Shown here one piece after another: positions 19,901 through 29,392 of a stretch of 64,000 bases of DNA. Source of the stretch: Fodinibius salicampi (lineage in GTDB: Bacteria; Bacteroidota; Rhodothermia; Balneolales; Balneolaceae); assembly GCF_039545095.1 (NCBI RefSeq), contig NZ_BAABRS010000001.1:310001-374000 (forward strand), in the 5' to 3' direction. The position numbers and the translations under genes are program-made. Every line of letters begins with the position of its first letter. The stretch's first letter is position 1. The notes below the pieces were generated by a model. That model had not been told where the DNA came from and did not search any database. It was given only the letters and a program-made list of their open reading frames with translations.

Positions 19901-21622
19901 TTAATTGTGGACAATCTTTTCCAGCAGATGGAGGGACAGGCTGTGGGGCAAGGGTATATAAGTGGAGATCTGGAAGATTTTGACTTCCACGGCGAATTTG
20001 ATGTACAGAATGCTTTCATAAAACCCCGGTTTTTAAACACGAACTATTTTGTAAATGGGGGAGTTACGGTAGATCGCCAAGATGGCGTTATCCTTGATTC
20101 ACTTGAGGTAATTGATACTAAGGGAGGATCAGGAAAAGTTTGGGGCACAATCGATCTTAACGATTTTAATCCATTGACATACCTGGATTTAACTTTTACA
20201 ATGGACCGCCTGCAATTTTTGAACAGCACTATGGATCCCGATGTGCCGTTTTTTGGAAATATCTCAGGAACGGGTACACTCAGACTTAGCGGATCCAATG
20301 CTGATCTTTATTTGCGAACCAATAATCCCATACAGGTAACAAGTGATTCAAAAGTTTCTATCCCTTTACTTGAAGAAACTGAACTGACTGAAACGGGGCG
20401 GTTTATACAATTTGTGGATTCTTTTGAGGAACGTTTTGATTCTCCTACAGCCGCTGGCGAGGAGGGAACCAGCAGGGAGGAGGAAATCAGGAATAGCCTC
20501 GAAGATATGACATTCAGTGAACGTTTTGATCTGGATCTGCAATTTAATACCGCCCAGGATATAGCTGTCAACCTTATTTTTGATCCGGTTACCGGGGAGG
20601 AGTTAAATGCCCGCGGTTCTGGACAGATGCGTATATCCATGCAGAACCAGGAAGTCCAGATGTTTGGCAGATATCAAATTAACAGCGGAAGTTATCAGTT
20701 TGTAACCGGGGAGATTATCAGCAGGCGACTGCAACTTCGCCCCGGCGGAACCATCGTATGGGAAGGACCTCCTGATAATGCCCGGTTAGATATCAGTGCC
20801 GTTTATCGCGCGCGTCCTAATATTTCAACACTTTCAGCTGAAGGGTCTGTAGGCTCACAAAATCGCAGTAATAGTCAGCAGGTACCCGTTGATCTTATAG
20901 TGGATATAACGGGTACATTGAATAGTGTAGAAAATAGTTATTATTTTGAGTTGCCGAGTTCGCTGGATATTTCATCAAATTCCACATTATCATATACCAT
21001 CAATCAGATCAACCGGGATGAACAGCAAAAATTGCTGCAGGCAACCAGTATTCTGTTTACGGGACAATTTATTCCAACCCAGGGAGCAGGTAGCGCAACA
21101 ACATCATTAAGCCAAAATTTAACCCGTGGTTCAACGGTATTGAACCCGCTGCTTTCAAACCAAGTAATTAGCCCCTTGCTTTCCAACCAGATCAATGCGT
21201 TATTAAACAGCGATGTAAGCAGACTGGATGTGGATTTCAATCTAAATGCCTATAATGAAGTTGATTTAGGAATTGCATTGAGTTTGTATAACGACCGCCT
21301 CATTTTAAGAAGGGAAGGCCAATTAACCGGTGGAAACGCTCAAACGACTCTAGGAGATCGAATTGGGGATCTGAACGCAACATATCGGATTAATCGGCGT
21401 CTCTCGCTAACGGCCTTCCATCGGCAAAATCAAATTTTGAGTAATTTTGGCGCACAATCACAGGCGGGAGATGTAACACCGAGTGTAGATGGTATAGGAT
21501 TAGAAGCAATGTTTCAATTTAATACGTGGCAAGAGCTTTTTGATCGAATTACCGGTACCTCCGATACAAGTTCTGCGCGAAAAGAGGAAGAAGCCTCAGT
21601 ATCTGATACTGATACTGAATAG
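16931..21622 (+). CDS. TamB/AsmA-superfamily inter-membrane protein
   Basis: 1563 residues from a TTG start. A TAA stands directly before this TTG in frame, and no ATG occurs until far into the protein, so TTG is the most plausible start. The N-terminus has one membrane helix (YLWGIILTVILILLIVSASVIG, residues about 13-34) followed by long beta-rich repeats that form a hydrophobic groove in this family, and a C-terminal TamB domain (about 1200-1520) with RGSGQMRISMQNQEVQMFGRYQINSGSY. Relatives bridge inner and outer membrane and move phospholipid or assist barrel assembly. It lies downstream of aroB and upstream of rnr (32 nt), followed by another outer-membrane gene. Confidence 0.88.
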   Translation: MILRWLHKSWKYLWGIILTVILILLIVSASVIGLLQLDITQGYLLDRVKDRISQDYKTQITIGDVQGFLPFNIELREVVIANGDSSRTDTLAKIDGVTSHIDIWGFLQNKVTITGFTLENPEIWVRRSADGRIVFLERKEARQDTSSSERRWLNNVEILAPQIEIIEGTAHLESLTEDGDLVHLPSRVTLSNLNTQFFLEWTGNQRYLDIDQFSATTEDLNAKKFSITGQVYSDRQFLEFNSFFMNIGQAEVIINGEIEGLDLGSPGIREQFLSSNYDLGVMATSLYPRELREFLPVIPDIEGPFALQLYTEGNTESLWVEEVSIEKGESFFRLNGEFQNLTESNLFTYEASIDSLNLRSEDLAPILDTLRRPEYRALEDLSMRGSASGTLDSIYVDVAMSSPIGSMDLQGGSQLKSPYRYEGALDGQNIDISWMVPTVFDTTSINMTAQLSGSGITLEESATDFEASFTQSLFDQQTIDQVELSSSLYGGLWSQKFQYQNGGQVITGSGEIDFSRERPPVTMKGEARNINLTDFARDSVIASTDLDFTYSIEAAGLSLDEIRGQANFDVAPSVIGGDSVEAHQFYADISNIGEQRRSFRLTSSLLDMNVEGQLYPKVIMNQFRFWSAYLKERYRKEISMNDGEVQRAISAPEESVIIDGNITLKNLNLIKKYIPVFPSIHTDSRIAFNMNADADRLLFSTEMQADTLSFNSWASQNSQIQFTGSFRSDRTLKEFSSVDFRADIGTYTSNTFNMDSLGIVATLEQDSLYYRQAIKNIGENARFNLELNGALSDSSALVYINDFFLGNESYAWRNQDVPTLEVEGTHRIQFNDFRFANQNEYLQLQGAWSQSSEDSLSYTLRDINLERISELVDGEVSFKGVLNGELMTKSITEQPTVQGSFNISRLALNNRTVGDLQFNSQYNADADRFDTRIEVFTDPQKYEDYLEANDGIQQHFVLDGYIGGGSGQGNEDDLYHFDADFKQIDIWLVPLIVDNLFQQMEGQAVGQGYISGDLEDFDFHGEFDVQNAFIKPRFLNTNYFVNGGVTVDRQDGVILDSLEVIDTKGGSGKVWGTIDLNDFNPLTYLDLTFTMDRLQFLNSTMDPDVPFFGNISGTGTLRLSGSNADLYLRTNNPIQVTSDSKVSIPLLEETELTETGRFIQFVDSFEERFDSPTAAGEEGTSREEEIRNSLEDMTFSERFDLDLQFNTAQDIAVNLIFDPVTGEELNARGSGQMRISMQNQEVQMFGRYQINSGSYQFVTGEIISRRLQLRPGGTIVWEGPPDNARLDISAVYRARPNISTLSAEGSVGSQNRSNSQQVPVDLIVDITGTLNSVENSYYFELPSSLDISSNSTLSYTINQINRDEQQKLLQATSILFTGQFIPTQGAGSATTSLSQNLTRGSTVLNPLLSNQVISPLLSNQINALLNSDVSRLDVDFNLNAYNEVDLGIALSLYNDRLILRREGQLTGGNAQTTLGDRIGDLNATYRINRRLSLTAFHRQNQILSNFGAQSQAGDVTPSVDGIGLEAMFQFNTWQELFDRITGTSDTSSARKEEEASVSDTDTE

Positions 21623-21654
21623 AAAATTTAACATTACAGTTTAAAAAATATTTA

Positions 21655-23826
21655 ATGAGTAAAAGCAAACGAGAAACATTTGAAGAGATTATTCTGGATA
21701 TATTACAGAATAATCCTGAAGCACAAATTCCATTTGAAGCCTTACAGAACATACTGCAGGTTGAAGGTGGCAAAGACAATCAGCGGCTCAAGAGTGCTAT
21801 TAACAGCCTGTTTGACCGTAATTTGATTGTCAAGCGTAGAGGAGGGGATATTCAACTGGCCTCTGGAAATGGAAAAAAAGAAAGACCAGCAAATAGTAAT
21901 GTAGTAATAGGTAAGATTGATATCAGCCGTCGCGGAACAGGTTACCTGATCACCGAGGACTTTGATGAAGATGTTCGTATCCCTTCCAAACACTTGGGTA
22001 CGGCCTTACAGGATGATAAAGTAAAAGTAGAGCTCTTCAAACGTGGCAGGGGAAAACGCCGTGAAGGGAAGATTATTGAAATTCTGGAACGGGGGCGATC
22101 AATTTTCGTTGGGAAACTCAAAAAGCAGGGAAAACAGAATTATCTGATTCAGCCCGATGAGAAGTCGGCCCATATTGATTTCTTTGTTTTACCCGAATAT
22201 GTGAAGGATGCCCAACCCGGGGACAAAGTTATTTTTGAGTTGGAGGACTGGGTTCATCCGCGTTCTCTACCTGAGGCCCGTATTGTCGAAATACTTGGCA
22301 AGGAAGGTACCAACGACGCCAATATCCTTTCTATTCTGGCCGAAAATCAAATTAAGGCTTCGTTTCCGGAAGAGGTAGAAGAGTATGCTGAAAATATTTC
22401 AACGGAGATTCCGGAGAAAGAGATTATGCGGCGTCATGACATCCGGAATAAAACCGTATTTACCATCGATCCCGATGATGCCAAGGATTTTGATGATGCT
22501 ATCAGCATAGAAATTTTGGATAATGGTAATTATTATCTCGGCGTACATATTGCCGATGTAACCCACTATATGCCGCGCAATACGATTTTGGATGAAGAGG
22601 CTTATAAACGGGGAACCAGCGTCTATCTGGTTGATCGGGTTATTCCCATGCTGCCGGAGAAATTGAGTAATGGAGTTTGTAGCCTTCGCCCCCGTGAAGA
22701 TAAGTTGGCCTACAGCTGTTTTATGGAAATTGCCCCCAATGGAAAAATGGTTGACCATTCTATTGAAGAAACAGTCATCCATTCCAATCATCGGTTTACC
22801 TATGAGCAGGCTCAGGAAGTGATTGACGGCAAGGAAAGTGAATTTTCTGAGGAAATGGGAATGGCAGCTAAACTGGCCCATATCCTTCTGGATAAGCGTT
22901 TCCGGGAAGGAAGCATAAATTTTGAGACGCCGGAGCCTAAATTCGTGTTGGATGAAAACGGAAAGCCTATAGATGTTATTCTCAAAGAGCGATTATTTGC
23001 TCATCGACTGGTGGAGGAATGTATGTTGATGGCAAACCGGACTGTGGCCAAGCATGTAGATCAGCTCCGGAAAAAATCCAACAAAAAGACAACAAAGGAT
23101 CTGTTTCCGTTCTTCTATAGGATACACGACCAGCCGGATCTGGAAAAACTGAAAAATATTGAAGATAACGTTAAGCCGTATGGGATTAACTTCCATATAG
23201 ACAGCCCAACGGTTAGCTCCAAGGCACTCAATACCTTGCTGAAGGAAATTGAAGATACCCCGCTTGAGCTTACGGTTAATGATTTAATGCTGCGCGCGAT
23301 GGCTAAAGCAGAGTACCATCCTAATAATATCGGGCACTTTGGGTTAGGATTTGAGAACTATGCACACTTTACGAGCCCCATTCGTCGTTATCCCGATGTG
23401 GTTGTGCACCGGCTGCTTAAAAGTTATGCGGCGGGACAACCCAGTTACAGCTATGATGAACTTAAAAAGGTTGGTTCTCATTGTAGTGAACAAGAACGGG
23501 CAGCGATCGATGCTGAACGTGATTCTATAAAGCTAAAACAGGTTGAGTATTTGAGCCAGCATCTGGGAGAAGAATTTCCCGGAGTAATTAGCGGAGTTAT
23601 AGAGAATGGTATTTTTGTTGACCTGAAAGATATTCATTGCGAAGGTATGGTTCGGGTTAGCGATTTAAGTGATGACTACTATGAGTACGATGAAAAACAG
23701 CATCAATTGGTTGGTAGAAATCACGGAAAGAAGTATTATCTTGGAAAGGAGATACGCGTAAAAGTTGTGCGGACTGATATAAAGGCACGCCAAATTGATT
23801 TGGAACTTGTGGATGATGGCGAATAA
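21655..23826 (+). CDS. rnr: ribonuclease R (RNB-family 3'-5' exoribonuclease)
   Basis: 723 residues. Order: N-terminal winged-helix-like region (1-60), cold-shock OB domains (about 75-235), RNB catalytic domain (about 255-590) with FTIDPDDAKDFDDAISI carrying the metal-binding aspartates, HIADVTHYM and TSPIRRYPDVVVHR, then an S1 domain (about 640-720, FPGVISGVIENGIFVDLKD). It degrades structured RNA processively from the 3' end in the cytoplasm and helps rRNA and tmRNA quality control in relatives. The ATG at 21655 follows an A-rich leader 32 nt after the TamB-like gene. Confidence 0.96.
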   Translation: MSKSKRETFEEIILDILQNNPEAQIPFEALQNILQVEGGKDNQRLKSAINSLFDRNLIVKRRGGDIQLASGNGKKERPANSNVVIGKIDISRRGTGYLITEDFDEDVRIPSKHLGTALQDDKVKVELFKRGRGKRREGKIIEILERGRSIFVGKLKKQGKQNYLIQPDEKSAHIDFFVLPEYVKDAQPGDKVIFELEDWVHPRSLPEARIVEILGKEGTNDANILSILAENQIKASFPEEVEEYAENISTEIPEKEIMRRHDIRNKTVFTIDPDDAKDFDDAISIEILDNGNYYLGVHIADVTHYMPRNTILDEEAYKRGTSVYLVDRVIPMLPEKLSNGVCSLRPREDKLAYSCFMEIAPNGKMVDHSIEETVIHSNHRFTYEQAQEVIDGKESEFSEEMGMAAKLAHILLDKRFREGSINFETPEPKFVLDENGKPIDVILKERLFAHRLVEECMLMANRTVAKHVDQLRKKSNKKTTKDLFPFFYRIHDQPDLEKLKNIEDNVKPYGINFHIDSPTVSSKALNTLLKEIEDTPLELTVNDLMLRAMAKAEYHPNNIGHFGLGFENYAHFTSPIRRYPDVVVHRLLKSYAAGQPSYSYDELKKVGSHCSEQERAAIDAERDSIKLKQVEYLSQHLGEEFPGVISGVIENGIFVDLKDIHCEGMVRVSDLSDDYYEYDEKQHQLVGRNHGKKYYLGKEIRVKVVRTDIKARQIDLELVDDGE

Positions 23827-23862
23827 TATAATCTTTGAGTAAAAGCAAAGACATTTGGAATT

Positions 23863-26800
23863 ATGAATAGATGGAAAATTGTAGGACGATTACTGACAGG
23901 TTTTTTGATTTTTACGGTTATCGCCGGTGCCGTAAATGAGGTGAGTGCCCAGTATTTTTCATTTGGGAAAAATCGTGTTAAATACAATGATTTCGACTGG
24001 AGGTACATTCAGTCCGAACATTTTGACGTCTATTATTATTCTTCAGGCAATTACGATTTAGCTAATTTTGCCGCCATTTCTCTGGAAAGTGCATTAAGGC
24101 AGCTTCACGAAGAGTTTGACCATCAAATTACGGATCGTATTCAGGTTATTATTTATGACTCTCACAATGACTTCTCTCAAACAAATGTGGTGCCTTTACC
24201 GGTAAGTGCGGAAGGGATAGGCGGGGTAACGGATGCCTATAAAAACCGTATTACCATGCCTTTTACTGGCAACTTCAGAGAGTTTCGCAGTACCCTGCAT
24301 CACGAGCTCGAGCATGCCGTAGTAAATGATATGTTTTATGGCGGTAATGTTCAGTCTCGATTGAGTGGCAACGCTCTCCAGATACCTCTGTGGTTCAATG
24401 AGGGGATGGCCGAGTATACTTCGCTGGGCTGGGATACCGAGACGGATATGTGGATTCGGGATGCGGTAATCAATGACTACTTACCCCCAATTCAGCGACT
24501 GGGTGGATATTTTGCGTATCGCGGGGGGCAGTCGGTCTGGAATTACATTGTTGAAGAATACGGACGCCAGAAAATTCCGGAAATAATGCAGACAATTAAG
24601 AGTCAGCGTAATGTGGGAACGGCTTTATCGAGTACTCTTGGCTATGATATTGAAGAGCTCTCGGAGCAATGGCGGGATTTTTACAGGAAACGATATCTGC
24701 CCGAAGTAGCAAACCGGGAAGATATTGATAATTTTGGCGAACTAGTCACCGAGCGCGGAAGATATGGAAGCTATAATACGAGCCCTTCTGTTTCTCCTCA
24801 GGGCGATAAGATTGCTATGATCACCAATGCCCGAGGCTATTTTGATGTGGTGGTTATCAGTGCTTTGACAGGAGAAAAGTTGAAAACGCTTATTAAAGGG
24901 GAGGATAACGTCAATTTTGAAGAGCTTAATATTTTAAACCCAAATTTAAGCTGGTCTCCACAGGGCGATAAAATTGCCCTTTCGTCCAAGTCCAAGGGGA
25001 ATGATAACTTAGCAATAGTCGATTACAATACCGGGAAAGTGCAGATGATTCAGTTCCCGCGGTTAGACGCTATTGGTTCAGTCGCATGGTCGCCGGATGG
25101 GAATAAAATTGCCTTTGATGGGAATATTGGGCCCTTCCAGGATATATATGTCTATAACCTGCAGACAGAAGAGTTCAGTAATGTGACCAATGATGTTATT
25201 TCCGATATGAATCCGGCGTGGGGCGGGAATTCCGAAACTATTTATTTTGTGTCTAACCGAGGTGACCAGGTAAATTTGAACAGCGTCAAAAACACGAGCC
25301 GTCTGTTGTTAACGGATGACATGTACAGTTCAGATATTTATTCGGTAACAATAGGAGATTCACAGGCTCAGCGTCTAACAAGAACTCCTCTGTGGGATGA
25401 AAAGCAGCCTGTGACCACACAAGGTGGGCAGCTGTTCTTCGTTTCCGATGAAAATGGAATTCCCAATGTATATCAGATGGATCTGGAGGATCGAACAACA
25501 ACCCCCCTCACGAACCTACAGACCGGCGTTATGCAAATGTCGGTTAGCTCTGATGGTAGCCGGTTAGCCGTAAACTCTATCAACGAGGGAAACTTGGATA
25601 TTTTCTTGATCCGTTCCCCTATGGCCCGGGCCAAGGAGCAGTCACTTGAGCGAAATCAATGGTCACAACGCCGAGCTTCGGAAACACAGGCTGAACGTGT
25701 ACCGGCTACCGGTTATGTACGGGAACGGCTTCGTACCTCATCACTCAACGAAGTTCCTCTTACGGAAAATGTTGCTGATCTGCTTGTAGGTCCGGAACCC
25801 AAAGAAGCGGTTGTGGATACGGTGGCCCAAGCTCAGCCGGATACGGTGGAAGCCGATACCACACAGCAAGAAGCGGATCCCGAGAATATAGACTTTCGGA
25901 ATTATGTCTTTGACTCTTCTGTCGAAGATGATTCGGTATTTGCTGCCAAATATCTTGAAGAATCCGTGTTCGATATAGAGGGCAATCAAACAGATGACGG
26001 ACGATATATTCCTCGGGAGTATCGGCTGAAATTTTCGACTGATCTGGTCTATGCGGGCGGAAGTTTTTCAACTTATTATGGGACCTATGGACTTACCCAG
26101 ATCGTTTTTAGCGACCTTCTTGGAAACCATCAAATAGCATTTGGCAGTAATTTGAATTTAGATCTGCGCAACAGCAGCTACTTCCTGCAGTACGGGTATA
26201 TGGAGAATCGGGCAAATTGGATATTCAATTTTTTCCATAATGCCAGTAATTTCCAGGACTTTAGCGGCCGCTTATATCGCTTCCGTTCGTATGGGGGGGC
26301 AGTTAATATGCGGTACCCAATTGATAAATTTCGGCGGGTAGATGTAGGATTATCAGCTGTAGGTTTAGCACAGGATTTCTCAATTGCTTTTACCGACAGC
26401 ACTCGCAACGAGACTTCTTCTTTCCTTTATCCGCAGGTTACTTTTACCAGTGATAAAACACTGCCGGGGATGATTACTCCTGTTGGAGGCCACCGGTATG
26501 CCGTTAGCCTGACTGCCAGTCCGCCTATTACCAGCGAAACACTCCGATTTGCTTCGATACTCGGAGATGTGCGCAAGTATATTAATCTTGGATCAAGATA
26601 TTCCCTTGCTTTTCGCGGTTCGGGAGCGGCTTCTTTCGGCCGCGACTCCCAGACCTATTTTATGGGAGGTATGCTGGGCTGGATTAACCAAAAATGGTCC
26701 GGACGTTCCATACCATTAGATCGTTTGGGTGATACATTCTTTACCCTGCCAGCTCTTCCGCTGAGGGGGCATCCCTATAATTCAATGTATGGTGATCGCT

Positions 26801-27264
26801 TTAGCTTGGTGAATGCGGAATTCCGTTTCCCGCTTTTTGCAGCAATCTTACCAGGACCCATACCAGTTATTCCGCTTTATAACTTAACGGGAGTGGCCTT
26901 CCTTGATGCCGGTATGGCATGGGGACAGGAAGTGCCCCATGAGGCCAGTTTTTCGAACGGAAGAACTTTAGAGTATGCAAACAATCCTTCGGAGCTGAAT
27001 TTCCAACTTCAAAAATTGGAAAACAAATACTATGATGGACAAACAGGAAACATCTTAGATGAACGACCTGCTGATTTTGAGACCAGTCCGAACAGGTATG
27101 CTGAGCTGCCCTATGAGCGCGGTGATATTTTAATGGGCGCCGGATTCGGGCTGCGTACGATCCTGTTTGGTTTCCCGCTCCGTTATGATGTCGGCTGGCC
27201 CTACTATCGCGATGGATTCGGCAGTGACCCTATCCACTATGTGACCATCGGTATTGATTTTTAG
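23863..27264 (+). CDS. metalloprotease-like / beta-propeller / surface-antigen barrel protein
   Basis: 1133 residues with a signal peptide (cleavage after VSAQ near 30). Part one (31-290) resembles a gluzincin peptidase: HHELEH gives HExxH at 147-151 and NEGMAEY at 179-185 supplies a candidate third zinc ligand. Part two (about 290-600) is a TolB/PD40-type beta-propeller with repeats such as PSVSPQGDKIAM, LSWSPQGDKIAL and VAWSPDGNKIAF. After a linker rich in Ala/Pro/Thr/Asp (600-690), part three (about 720-1133) is a BamA/D15-like outer-membrane barrel ending in an aromatic residue (VTIGIDF). Such fusions are seen in Bacteroidota-type genomes and their function is not established. It lies 36 nt after rnr. 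Zinc sites look intact, so activity is possible but unproven. Confidence 0.8.
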   Translation: MNRWKIVGRLLTGFLIFTVIAGAVNEVSAQYFSFGKNRVKYNDFDWRYIQSEHFDVYYYSSGNYDLANFAAISLESALRQLHEEFDHQITDRIQVIIYDSHNDFSQTNVVPLPVSAEGIGGVTDAYKNRITMPFTGNFREFRSTLHHELEHAVVNDMFYGGNVQSRLSGNALQIPLWFNEGMAEYTSLGWDTETDMWIRDAVINDYLPPIQRLGGYFAYRGGQSVWNYIVEEYGRQKIPEIMQTIKSQRNVGTALSSTLGYDIEELSEQWRDFYRKRYLPEVANREDIDNFGELVTERGRYGSYNTSPSVSPQGDKIAMITNARGYFDVVVISALTGEKLKTLIKGEDNVNFEELNILNPNLSWSPQGDKIALSSKSKGNDNLAIVDYNTGKVQMIQFPRLDAIGSVAWSPDGNKIAFDGNIGPFQDIYVYNLQTEEFSNVTNDVISDMNPAWGGNSETIYFVSNRGDQVNLNSVKNTSRLLLTDDMYSSDIYSVTIGDSQAQRLTRTPLWDEKQPVTTQGGQLFFVSDENGIPNVYQMDLEDRTTTPLTNLQTGVMQMSVSSDGSRLAVNSINEGNLDIFLIRSPMARAKEQSLERNQWSQRRASETQAERVPATGYVRERLRTSSLNEVPLTENVADLLVGPEPKEAVVDTVAQAQPDTVEADTTQQEADPENIDFRNYVFDSSVEDDSVFAAKYLEESVFDIEGNQTDDGRYIPREYRLKFSTDLVYAGGSFSTYYGTYGLTQIVFSDLLGNHQIAFGSNLNLDLRNSSYFLQYGYMENRANWIFNFFHNASNFQDFSGRLYRFRSYGGAVNMRYPIDKFRRVDVGLSAVGLAQDFSIAFTDSTRNETSSFLYPQVTFTSDKTLPGMITPVGGHRYAVSLTASPPITSETLRFASILGDVRKYINLGSRYSLAFRGSGAASFGRDSQTYFMGGMLGWINQKWSGRSIPLDRLGDTFFTLPALPLRGHPYNSMYGDRFSLVNAEFRFPLFAAILPGPIPVIPLYNLTGVAFLDAGMAWGQEVPHEASFSNGRTLEYANNPSELNFQLQKLENKYYDGQTGNILDERPADFETSPNRYAELPYERGDILMGAGFGLRTILFGFPLRYDVGWPYYRDGFGSDPIHYVTIGIDF

Positions 27265-27315
27265 CGTTGGAGGTCAGGGAATACAGAAGGTTTTGCTATA
27301 GTTTCCCAAAAAGAA

Positions 27316-28170
27316 CTAGGCCTGCAACGAAGAAAGCGGATATTGGCCTTCAAAAACAAACTGTGCGGGACCTTCCAACTGTAAGTCTGAGTAGGATTTA
27401 TCCGATGAGTTGTATGAAAAATAAATATTCAACCGGCCGCCTTCCGTTATTACAGACAAAGGTTGTATATCTTCTTGTTTGTCATCCTGCAGATGATGCC
27501 AGACAAGGGCGGAGGCAAGAGCGCCCGTCCCGCAAGCCAGTGTCAGGTCCTCCACGCCACGTTCATAGGTCTGCAGCCTTAGTTTCCTCTCGTTAACTCC
27601 CGAAATGAAATTTACATTGGTTCCCTTGGGTTGAAATTTCTGATGGTAGCGAAGTTTCCGTCCCTCGGCCACCAGTTGGTCAGATTGTTCAAGCTTTTCA
27701 TCTTCCACAACCGTAACAATATGTTCGGTACCGGTATGGAGTTTAAATATTGTTTGTCCATCAATTGTCAACTCATCGATAGACGTCTGAGCCGGGAAGG
27801 TAAGGCGTACGTTTTGTTGGTCGATAACCTGAGCCTGATAAAGGTTCTTATGTACGCTAAAGTTATGGTTCCGGTCAAATCCAAGTTGGTGGGCGAATAA
27901 CGAGAGACAGCGTCCTCCATTTCCACACATTCCTGCATCGCTGCCGTCCGGGTTGCGATAAAACATTTGAAAATCTGCGTTATCCATATCCGAGGGGAAA
28001 AGTACTAGTAGTCCATCGGACCCAATACCAAATTTTCGATCACAGAGCTGTGGAGTCCACTTAATGAGCTCTTCTTTTGAAAACTGTAGGCTGCGGTTGT
28101 CTATAACCACAAAATCGTTTCCAGCTCCCTGCATTTTTGTAAATGGAATAAATATTGATTGAGTATCCAT
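27316..28170 (-). CDS. dapF: diaminopimelate epimerase
   Basis: 284 residues. It interconverts LL- and meso-diaminopimelate for lysine and peptidoglycan synthesis. Both catalytic-cysteine motifs are present: MCGNGGRC (first Cys) and ACGTGALASA (second Cys), along with FTKMQGAGNDFVVID at the N-terminus. It is the last gene of a tight ccmB-holB-dapF run, with 2 nt between it and holB. It converges on the protease-barrel gene with about 50 nt between stops and no visible terminator. Confidence 0.96.
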   Translation of the reverse strand: MDTQSIFIPFTKMQGAGNDFVVIDNRSLQFSKEELIKWTPQLCDRKFGIGSDGLLVLFPSDMDNADFQMFYRNPDGSDAGMCGNGGRCLSLFAHQLGFDRNHNFSVHKNLYQAQVIDQQNVRLTFPAQTSIDELTIDGQTIFKLHTGTEHIVTVVEDEKLEQSDQLVAEGRKLRYHQKFQPKGTNVNFISGVNERKLRLQTYERGVEDLTLACGTGALASALVWHHLQDDKQEDIQPLSVITEGGRLNIYFSYNSSDKSYSDLQLEGPAQFVFEGQYPLSSLQA

Positions 28171-28172
28171 GA

Positions 28173-29390
28173 CTAACCAGAGAGTGCGGGTAAATGTTTA
28201 TGATTTTCATTATCGGGAATAACGAGATCCAGGTCACGCATCAACCGTGAGAAGCGAAGGGCCAGTACGGTAAAAACATATTTGGCTTGTACATTTTGAT
28301 AAATCATCGGCTTGCACCGGTTTACCTCTTCGATCATTTCCTCCAAACGGGCATCACCCAGTGTTTCGCAAAATTTCTGGATTACTTCCAGCTGACCGGC
28401 ATTGGTAATCAGCGAACTGTTTTCGGTAGAACGATAAACAAGCAAATCGCGTAGAAACACCTCCAATACATTTAAAATAGAAATTTGTCCTTCGATATTT
28501 TGCTGGCTCTGCCAATTTTGGGCTGTATCAGTAATCTGGACAGCATCCTGCATGTATGAGGCACGGAGATAGTTGACAATTTCTTTTCTCAGGCTTTTAA
28601 GTTGACTGACATCAAAAAAACGGGTCATTGCATAATTGCCTCCCGAAACACGGGAAAGATAGTCCGCATCATCTTCAGATAGCCCGTCATAAGTTATAAG
28701 CGCTTGCTTGATTTCTCCGGTTTTCAAAGCTGATAGCTGTATATGTTGACACCGGGAAATAATAGTGGGAAGCAGGGCCTCGGTATGATCGGTCGTTAAT
28801 AGAAAGATGAGGTCATCAGAAGGTTCTTCCAATAATTTCAGAAAAGCGTTTGCCGCCTCTTTACGCATCTGCTCAATGCCCGTAAGAATAATAACCGTTT
28901 TTCGACCCTCGTTCGGCTTAAGACGAGCAGTCTTGCGAATATGTTCTCTGAAATAATCTATGGGATAGAAAGCCTGCAGGTTTTTAGAAGCGTCGTCATC
29001 TGTCAGGGAGGGACGCAAACTAAAATCGACAATTTCGTAGGGATCGTCACGCAGCATCTCAAGACGGGGTCTCAGTTCAGCTGATACATTCTTATTACGG
29101 ACTGCACTTGTGGGCATTGGTAGAAATACATTAATATCAGGATGGGTAAACCACGATGATTTTTTTGAGAATGCCTGTCCTTTGATATCAGTAATATTGT
29201 CTATGCCGTTTATTATTTCAGCAAAGGCCAAGGCAAATGCGGTCTTGCCGATTCCCGGAGGACCGGAAAATAGGTAGGCATGGCTGATACGTTCTGATTG
29301 TATAATACGTTTTACCTGTTTTCGGGCAAACTTTTGCCCCACAAGTCGTCGGTCGCCAAAATCAAATTCTAAATCTTTAAATTCAATCAT
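28173..29390 (-). CDS. holB: DNA polymerase III delta-prime subunit-like AAA+ ATPase
   Basis: 405 residues. The clamp-loader subunit that helps open the sliding clamp. It has QKFARKQVKRIIQSERISHAYLFSGPPGIGKTA with an intact Walker A, LLEEPSDDLIFLLTT, and the SRC arginine-finger motif in IISRCQHIQL (near residue 190). The zinc-module cysteines common in other DnaX/HolB proteins are not evident. An insert of about 50 residues after Walker A (residues 75-125) replaces them. Location directly after ccmB and before dapF (2-nt gaps) shows co-transcription. HolB is preferred over DnaX because of the SRC motif and the lack of a tau-like tail. Confidence 0.85.
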   Translation of the reverse strand: MIEFKDLEFDFGDRRLVGQKFARKQVKRIIQSERISHAYLFSGPPGIGKTAFALAFAEIINGIDNITDIKGQAFSKKSSWFTHPDINVFLPMPTSAVRNKNVSAELRPRLEMLRDDPYEIVDFSLRPSLTDDDASKNLQAFYPIDYFREHIRKTARLKPNEGRKTVIILTGIEQMRKEAANAFLKLLEEPSDDLIFLLTTDHTEALLPTIISRCQHIQLSALKTGEIKQALITYDGLSEDDADYLSRVSGGNYAMTRFFDVSQLKSLRKEIVNYLRASYMQDAVQITDTAQNWQSQQNIEGQISILNVLEVFLRDLLVYRSTENSSLITNAGQLEVIQKFCETLGDARLEEMIEEVNRCKPMIYQNVQAKYVFTVLALRFSRLMRDLDLVIPDNENHKHLPALSG

Positions 29391-29392
29391 GA

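Noticed and set aside
27267-27596. 109-codon plus-strand frame after the protease-barrel gene
   Set aside because: It is mostly antisense to dapF and has no homology-like features.
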